Origin: Amycolatopsis umgeniensis | Lineage (GTDB): Bacteria; Actinomycetota; Actinomycetes; Mycobacteriales; Pseudonocardiaceae | Assembly (NCBI RefSeq): GCF_014205155.1 | Contig: NZ_JACHMX010000001.1 | Span: 6,014,001 to 6,078,000 of the forward strand | Reading direction: 5' to 3' | DNA length: 64,000 nucleotides | Shown here: piece by piece, positions 58,911 to 64,000 of the stretch | Layout: the number at the start of each line of letters is the position of its first letter | Position numbering within the stretch: position 1 is the first letter of the stretch | Notes under the pieces: model-generated | The model's input: the letters and a program-made list of their open reading frames with translations, nothing else | Database searches by the model: none | Told to the model about the DNA's origin: nothing | Position numbers and translations under genes: made by a program

Positions 58911-60092
58911 GTGGAAGCGTTCGAGGAGCTCAACGTCGTCCTGCCGACGGAGATGCACTGGCGGGACCGGTTCGACCCGGTCCGGCTGCTGCTCGACTTC
59001 ATGGCCAAGGGCCCGATGACCGAACTGGGCACCGAGGAGGACGGCGAAGGCCGGACAGCGTGGCTGGCCACCGGATTCGACGAGGTCCGGCAGGTTCTCG
59101 GCTCGGACAAGTTCAGCGCCCGGCTGCTCTACGGCGGGACGGCGTCCGGCATCACCTTTCCCGGCTTCATCACCCAGTACGACCCGCCGGAGCACACGCG
59201 GCTGCGGCGGGTGCTGTCGCCCGCGTTCTCCGTCCGGCGGATGGAGCGATTCCGGTCTCAGGTCGAGCAGGTCGTCGAGGACGTACTGGACGACATCGAC
59301 TCCATCGGTGGCCCGCTCGACTTCGTCCCGCATTTCGGGTGGGCCATCGCGACCACGACGACGTGCGACTTCCTCGGCATCCCTCGGGACGATCAGACGG
59401 AGTTGTCGCGCAGCCTGCACGCCAGCCGGGCCGAACGGACGGGCAGCAGGCGCGTGGCGGCCGGGAACAAGTACATGACGTACATGACCCAGAACACGGC
59501 TCGTACGCGTCGCGATCCCGGTGACGACATGCTCGGTGTCGTCGTGCGCGAGCACGGCGACGAGATCACCGACTCGGAACTGACCGGGCTGGCCGCGTTC
59601 GTGATGGGCGCGGGCGGGGATCAGGTCGCCCGGTTCCTCGCGGCGGGCGCGTGGCTGATGGTCGAGGCGCCCGAGCAGTTCGATCTGCTCCGGGAAAAGC
59701 CGGACGTCATCCCGGACTGGCTCGAGGAGATGGTCCGTTTTCTCAGCACCTCCGAGAAACTCACCCCGCGTATCGCGACCGAAGACGTGCGCGTCGGCGA
59801 ATTCCTTGTCAAGGCGGGGGATACCGTCACCTGCTCCTTGATCGGCGTGAACCGCCGGGACTTCCCCTCGCCGGAGGATCGGTTCGACATCACCCGGGCG
59901 AAGACGCCGCACGTCGCGTGGGGGCACGGCATCCATCACTGCCTCGGCAGGCCGCTGGCCGATCTGATCTTCCGCGTGGCGATCCCGGCGCTGGCGACCC
60001 GCTTCCCGAAACTCCGGCTGGCCGAACCGGACCGCGAGATCAAATTGGGTCCGCCCCCGTTCGACGTGAAGGCCCTGCCGCTCGACTGGTAA
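58911..60092 (+). CDS. oxyA: cytochrome P450 OxyA (D-O-E ring)
   Basis: 393-aa P450 that, in related pathways, forms the second phenol ether cross-link (residues 2 and 4) on the carrier-bound peptide. Heme Cys344 is in WGHGIHHCLGRPLA, with Trp in place of the usual Phe. The I helix reads GAGGDQVAR, without the usual Thr after the acidic residue, as expected for enzymes that rearrange or couple substrate radicals. The PERF-region and the C-terminal PLDW ending are normal. GTG 58911 has GAAAGGACC upstream. Assigned as OxyA by order and by its similarity to known OxyA; order alone also allows OxyE. Confidence 0.88.
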   Translation: MEAFEELNVVLPTEMHWRDRFDPVRLLLDFMAKGPMTELGTEEDGEGRTAWLATGFDEVRQVLGSDKFSARLLYGGTASGITFPGFITQYDPPEHTRLRRVLSPAFSVRRMERFRSQVEQVVEDVLDDIDSIGGPLDFVPHFGWAIATTTTCDFLGIPRDDQTELSRSLHASRAERTGSRRVAAGNKYMTYMTQNTARTRRDPGDDMLGVVVREHGDEITDSELTGLAAFVMGAGGDQVARFLAAGAWLMVEAPEQFDLLREKPDVIPDWLEEMVRFLSTSEKLTPRIATEDVRVGEFLVKAGDTVTCSLIGVNRRDFPSPEDRFDITRAKTPHVAWGHGIHHCLGRPLADLIFRVAIPALATRFPKLRLAEPDREIKLGPPPFDVKALPLDW

Positions 60093-60118
60093 CACCGCGC
60101 GAAAGCTTGAGGAGAATC

Positions 60119-61273
60119 ATGGTAGTTCCGCTGCCACATCAGCGGTTCGGGCTCGATCCGGTGCCGGAGCTCAGCGATCTGCAGAAGAACGGGCCGCTGC
60201 ACGAATACGACACCGAGCCCGGGCTCGACGGCCGCAAACAATGGCTGGTCACCGGGTACGACGAAATCCGGGAGATCCTTTCCGACGTCGGCCGGTTCAG
60301 CTCGATGCGCCCTGTCGACGACGAGGCGGACCGGGCCTGGCTGCCCGGGATCCTGCAGTCGTACGACCCGCCCGACCACACCCGCTTGCGGGGGACCGTG
60401 ACCAGGGCGAACACCGTCCGGCGGGTCGAGGTCCTGCGGCCGGCCGCCGAGGAGATCGTCGAGGAATGCTTGGACGATCTCGAGGACATGGGGTCGCCCG
60501 TCGACTTCGTCCGGAACGCCGCCTGGCCGATCCCGGCTTTGCTCGCCTGCGACTTCCTCGGTGTCCCTCGTGACGATCAGTACGAGTTGTCGCGAATGTT
60601 CAGGGAAAGCCGGGAGAGCAGGCTTCCCCGGCAGCGGAACTTGTCGGGGCTTGGCATCGTCAACTACGCGCAGAAACTGGCCGCGCGCAACCGCGTCGAG
60701 CCCGGCGACGGGATGATCGGCGGCATCGTGCGCGACCACGGCGACGAGGTCACCGACGAGGAACTGGCGGGGCTCGCCGAGGGGATCATGATCGGGGCCG
60801 TCGAGCAGCTGGCGTCCCAGCTGGCGATCGCGGCGCTGCTCCTGGTGACCCATCCCGCCCAGATGGCGCTGCTTCGCGAGCGTCCGGAACTCGCGAACAA
60901 CGCGGCCGAGGAAGTGCTCCGGTACGCGTCGATCGTCGAGACCCCCTCTCCCCGGACCGCGCTCGTCGACGTGACCATCGCGGGCCGCACCATCCACGCG
61001 GGCGACGTCCTGACGTGCTCGCTGCTGGCGGTGAACCGCGCGCGGGGCGACCAGTTCGACATCACCAGGGAGAACACCGAGCACATCGCTTTCGGGCACG
61101 GCATCCACCACTGCATCGGGGCGCCGCTGACCAGGCTTCAGCTGCGGGTGGCGCTGCCCGCGCTGGTCCGCCGGTTCCCCTCGCTCCGGCTGGCCGTCCC
61201 CGAAGAGGAGCTGCGGTTCAAGCCGGGCAGGCCCGCGCCCTTCGCCGTAGAGGAGCTTCCCCTTGAGTGGTGA
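60119..61273 (+). CDS. oxyE: cytochrome P450 OxyE (F-O-G ring, residues 1-3)
   Basis: 384-aa P450. OxyE links residues 1 and 3 and occurs only in glycopeptides with aromatic residues at both places (teicoplanin, A47934, ristocetin). Heme Cys332 is in FGHGIHHCIGAPLT. The I helix reads MIGAVEQLASQ, without the usual AGxxT. The frame is open upstream into oxyA, but ATG 60119 has GAGGAG 6 nt before it and gives a normal length. It lies 26 nt after oxyA and overlaps oxyB by 11 nt. The order oxyA-oxyE-oxyB-oxyC matches teicoplanin-type clusters. Confidence 0.85.
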   Translation: MVVPLPHQRFGLDPVPELSDLQKNGPLHEYDTEPGLDGRKQWLVTGYDEIREILSDVGRFSSMRPVDDEADRAWLPGILQSYDPPDHTRLRGTVTRANTVRRVEVLRPAAEEIVEECLDDLEDMGSPVDFVRNAAWPIPALLACDFLGVPRDDQYELSRMFRESRESRLPRQRNLSGLGIVNYAQKLAARNRVEPGDGMIGGIVRDHGDEVTDEELAGLAEGIMIGAVEQLASQLAIAALLLVTHPAQMALLRERPELANNAAEEVLRYASIVETPSPRTALVDVTIAGRTIHAGDVLTCSLLAVNRARGDQFDITRENTEHIAFGHGIHHCIGAPLTRLQLRVALPALVRRFPSLRLAVPEEELRFKPGRPAPFAVEELPLEW

Positions 61274-62459
61274 CGACGCGCGGCCGCTCCACATCCGGCG
61301 GGACGGTTTCGGCCCGGCGGAGGAACTGCGGTCCGCCGGGACACTGACCCAGATCACCATCGGCGAGGGAGCGGGCGCGGAGACCAGCTGGCTGGCCGCG
61401 GGGCACGCGGTCGTCCGGCAGGTACTCGGCGATCACCAGCGGTTCAGCAACCGGCGCCGCTGGCACGACCAGGACGAGGTCGGCGGGACGGGCATCTTCC
61501 GGCCGCGGGAACTGGTCGGCAACCTGATGGACTACGACCTGCCCGAGCACCCGCGGATGCGGCAGAAGCTGATGCCGGGCTTCACCTTGCGGCGGATCCG
61601 GCGTCTGCAGCCGTACATCGAGCAGATCGTGGCGGACCGGCTCGACGCCATGGAGGACGAGGGATCCCCCGCGGACCTGATCGAACTCCTCGCCGACGAG
61701 GTGCCCGGGGCCGTGCTGTGCGAGCTGATCGGGGTGCCCCGGGACGACCGCGCCACGTTCACCCAGCTGTGCCACCGGCATCTCGATCCCTCGCTGAGCC
61801 AACGGAAACGGGCGGCCGCGGGCGAGGCGTTCTCCCGCTACCTGCTGGCCATGATCGCCACACAGCGGAAGGAACCGGGTGAGGGCCTGATCGGGGCGGT
61901 CGTCGCCGAACACGGCGACGCGGCCACGGACGAGGAGCTGAGAGGGTTCTGCGTACAGGTCATGCTGGCCGGGGACGACAACATCTCCGGCATGATCGGG
62001 CTCGGTGTGCTGGCGTTGCTGCAAAATCCCGAGCAGATCGCCGCTTTCCAGGACACCGACCAGGCGGCGGACCGGGCGGTCGACGAACTGATCCGGTACC
62101 TGACGGTCCCGTACGCCCCGACACCGCGCACCGCCAAGGAAGACGTCACCATCGCGGGCAAGGTGATCAAGGAGGGCGAGACGGTCACCTGTTCCCTCCC
62201 CATGGCCAATCGCGATCCCGCCCTGCTGCCGGACGGGGACCGCCTCGACGTCACGCGCGACCCGGTTCCGCATGTCGCGTTCGGACACGGCGTCCACCAC
62301 TGCCTGGGCGCGGCGCTGGCGCGCCTCGAACTCCGGGTCGTCTATTCCGCGCTGTGGCAGCGTTTCCCCAAGCTGCGGCTGGCGGATCCCGGCCAGGAGA
62401 CCGCGTACCGGCTGACCACGCCGGCGTACGGATTGACCAGCCTGATGGTCGAATGGTGA
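61263..62459 (+). CDS. oxyB: cytochrome P450 OxyB (C-O-D ring)
   Basis: 398-aa P450 that makes the first cross-link (residues 4 and 6). It matches vancomycin OxyB closely: N-terminus MSGDDARPLHIRR (MSEDDPRPLHIRR in vancomycin OxyB), GIFRPRELVGNLMDYD, VMLAGDDNISGMIGLG in the I helix, and heme Cys347 in FGHGVHHCLGAALA. The start is TTG 61263, inside the end of oxyE (11-nt overlap), which keeps the conserved N-terminus; no ATG or GTG nearby does. The C-terminus TPAYGLTSLMVEW is intact. Confidence 0.95.
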   Translation: MSGDDARPLHIRRDGFGPAEELRSAGTLTQITIGEGAGAETSWLAAGHAVVRQVLGDHQRFSNRRRWHDQDEVGGTGIFRPRELVGNLMDYDLPEHPRMRQKLMPGFTLRRIRRLQPYIEQIVADRLDAMEDEGSPADLIELLADEVPGAVLCELIGVPRDDRATFTQLCHRHLDPSLSQRKRAAAGEAFSRYLLAMIATQRKEPGEGLIGAVVAEHGDAATDEELRGFCVQVMLAGDDNISGMIGLGVLALLQNPEQIAAFQDTDQAADRAVDELIRYLTVPYAPTPRTAKEDVTIAGKVIKEGETVTCSLPMANRDPALLPDGDRLDVTRDPVPHVAFGHGVHHCLGAALARLELRVVYSALWQRFPKLRLADPGQETAYRLTTPAYGLTSLMVEW

Positions 62460-63330
62460 CCGGGCCACGCGACGAGTCGTCCCTCTGGACACGCGTGTCG
62501 TCCATCCCGTCACGCGAGTTGCCCCGCCAGTCACGCGAAATCGCCCATCCGACCGACCTGTGACCCACGCGACGGCCCGGCTGAACATGTCGCGAAAGCC
62601 ACTTTCGCGACGTCTGGTGTCCCGAAAGTGGCTTTCGCGACATCGGTCAGCGTTGGGTCGGGTGGGTCGTGAATGGTAGGTGCTGTACCGATGCTCACCC
62701 GACATGGGCGCCAGGGAGGCGTTGCGAACGCCACTTTCGCAACCTTCAACGTTGCGAAAGTGGCTTTCGCAACGCCGACGCCTCAGTCCCGGGGGTCCGT
62801 CTTGACTCTCTTGTCGGGCGCGGCCGTTTGCCGGTGGGTGTCGCGAAAGCCACTTTCGCGACGTCTGGTGTCCCGAAAGTGGCTTTCGCGACATCGGTCA
62901 GCGTTGGGTCGGGTGGGTCGTGAGTGGTAGGTGCTGTACCAATGCTCACCCGACATGGGCGCCAGGGAGGCGTTGCGAACGCCACTTTCGCAACCTTCAA
63001 CGTTGCGAAAGTGGCGTTCGCAACGCCAACGCCTCAGTCCCGGGACTCCGTCTTGACTCTCTTGTCGGGCGCGACGGCCCGGCTGAACATGTCGCGAAAG
63101 CCACTTTCGCGACGTCTGATGTCCCGAAAGTGGCTTTCGCGACACCCAGGCCGCTCTGAGGCAACCGCGCGGTTCTCGTCCACGGCGACACCCTGGACTT
63201 CTTTCCTGAGCACGGGCGAAGATTGGTTCGCCCGAGCGTTCGAGACGACGACTGACAGCGGCGAATGAACCAGTGTCCGAAGAGGAATCCGGAACACCAT
63301 TTGCGGTCAGTGAAGGAGTTTCCACTCGAT
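62460..63330. other. 871-bp repeat-filled spacer where a halogenase gene could be
   Basis: Between oxyB and oxyC. It contains the 251-bp tandem hairpin array (62587-63145), then about 185 bp up to oxyC. Teicoplanin and A47934 clusters have a halogenase gene here. No halogenase motif or any convincing gene is visible on either strand. Confidence 0.8.
62587..63145. repeat. 251-bp tandem array of paired hairpins A and B
   Basis: A-type elements at 62587-62643, 62838-62894 and 63089-63145; B-type at 62719-62775 and 62970-63025. Same-type copies are 251 bp apart and the intervening sequence is repeated with few changes. The B copies share a G-A-A-C-G variant in the left arm (GTTGCGAACGCCAC); the second B copy has a matching change in the right arm (GTGGCGTTCGCAAC) that restores pairing. 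Confidence 0.88.
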
Positions 63331-64000
63331 ATGGAGCACGATATCGATGAGGTCGCGCCGCTCGTGCAGCCGACGGCGAACTACATGCTCAGAACGCATT
63401 GCGACCCCCACGAGGACATGTTCGAGCTCCGGGCGCACGGCCCGCTGGTGCGGATAGTCGGGAGCGCGTCCACCCAGCTGCGGACGGACTATGTCTGGCA
63501 GGCCATGGGTTACGACGTCGTGCGGCAGGTGCTCGGCGATCACGAGCACTTCACGACGCGGCCCCGCTGGAGTTCGGCGGAATCCCTCGAGGACGAACCC
63601 ATCCCGCCGGATCTCATCGGGCAGCTGTCGGTTTACGACCAGCCCGAGCACACCCGCCTGCGCGGAATGCTGACGCCGGAGTTCACCACCCGGCGGATCC
63701 GCAGGCTGGAACCCGCGATGCAGGAACTGATCGAGGACCGCATCGACGTGCTCGAGGCCGAGGGGCCGCCCGCGGACGTCCAGGGGTTGTTCGCGGATCC
63801 GGTCGGCGGGATGGCACTGTGCGAATTGCTCGGCATCCCGCGTGACGATCGCGGCGAATTCATCCGGCGCGTCAGGCAGAACGTCGCGCTCAGCCGCGGG
63901 TTCAAGGCGAGGGCGCACGACAGCGCGGCGTTCAACCGGTACCTGGACGGTCTCATCGCCCGGCAGCGCCAGGATCCCGACGAGGAATTCATCGGCTCGA
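63331..64000 (+). CDS. oxyC: cytochrome P450 OxyC (AB ring), 3' end outside window
   Basis: First 223 residues of a P450 that, in related pathways, makes the final aryl-aryl bond between residues 5 and 7. The N-terminus MEHDIDEVAPL, RTHCDPHEDMFELRAHGPLV, GYDVVRQVLGDHEHFTTRP, YDQPEHTRLRGMLTPEF and LCELLGIPRDDRGEFIRR match OxyC from balhimycin. ATG 63331 is chosen because it matches the known OxyC N-terminus; GTG 63310 is in frame, and GAAGGAG lies at about 63312. The I helix and heme-binding Cys lie beyond the window edge. Confidence 0.93.
   Translation, partial: MEHDIDEVAPLVQPTANYMLRTHCDPHEDMFELRAHGPLVRIVGSASTQLRTDYVWQAMGYDVVRQVLGDHEHFTTRPRWSSAESLEDEPIPPDLIGQLSVYDQPEHTRLRGMLTPEFTTRRIRRLEPAMQELIEDRIDVLEAEGPPADVQGLFADPVGGMALCELLGIPRDDRGEFIRRVRQNVALSRGFKARAHDSAAFNRYLDGLIARQRQDPDEEFIGS

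Noticed and set aside
62587..63145. Possible CRISPR array
   Set aside because: Units are inverted repeats with 251-bp tandem spacing and repeated spacers, not short direct repeats with unique spacers.

Overview
The window is high-GC actinomycete DNA, most likely from Amycolatopsis. The clues are the GC-biased codon use, GTG and TTG starts, and a glycopeptide antibiotic gene cluster whose OxyB closely resembles the vancomycin-pathway enzyme. The right 41 kb (about 22.9-64 kb) is the left part of a type III/IV glycopeptide cluster. The left 22.5 kb holds ordinary chromosomal genes.

Left region (1-22.6 kb): an HSL-type esterase, a small Cys-rich DUF1540-like protein, two secreted proteins (one a beta-propeller with a ricin-type lectin tail), an AraC regulator, a GH15 glycosidase, an MFS exporter, a potassium-channel-like protein whose frame runs antisense into the exporter gene, two paralogous MalT/LAL-type LuxR giants flanking small membrane and DUF1269-like genes, an AI-2E-type permease, a 450-aa protein of unknown function, and a divergent TetR/hydrolase pair with a clear double-dyad operator.

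Cluster region: vanH-vanA-vanX (D-Ala-D-Lac self-resistance), a StrR/Bbr-type activator, prephenate dehydrogenase, an ABC exporter, then four NRPS genes: A1-T1-C2-A2-T2-E2 / C3-A3-T3 / C4-A4-T4-E4-C5-A5-T5-E5-C6-A6-T6 / C7-A7-T7-X-TE. MbtH follows, then the P450s OxyA, OxyE, OxyB and OxyC, the last cut by the window edge. Substrate codes read by eye predict Hpg-Tyr-Dpg-Hpg-Hpg-Bht-Dpg. Four Oxy enzymes imply four cross-links, including the residue 1-3 ring. No halogenase lies between oxyB and oxyC, where teicoplanin and A47934 clusters have one. Together this best fits a ristocetin/ristomycin-type, non-chlorinated product. Dpg, Hpg, sugar and glycosyltransferase genes would lie to the right of the window.

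Regulation: two sites match the published Bbr consensus GTCCAR-N17-TTGGAC exactly, one upstream of the StrR-type gene and one upstream of oxyA. The oxyA site overlaps a strong RNA hairpin.

The least explained elements are large families of near-perfect inverted repeats in the spacers. Two of them are amplified into tandem arrays (173-bp and 251-bp periods) inside the antibiotic cluster, one splitting the NRPS genes and one at the missing halogenase position. A second unusual feature is a degenerate stretch that looks like the C-terminal part of an adenylation domain between the X and TE domains of module 7.
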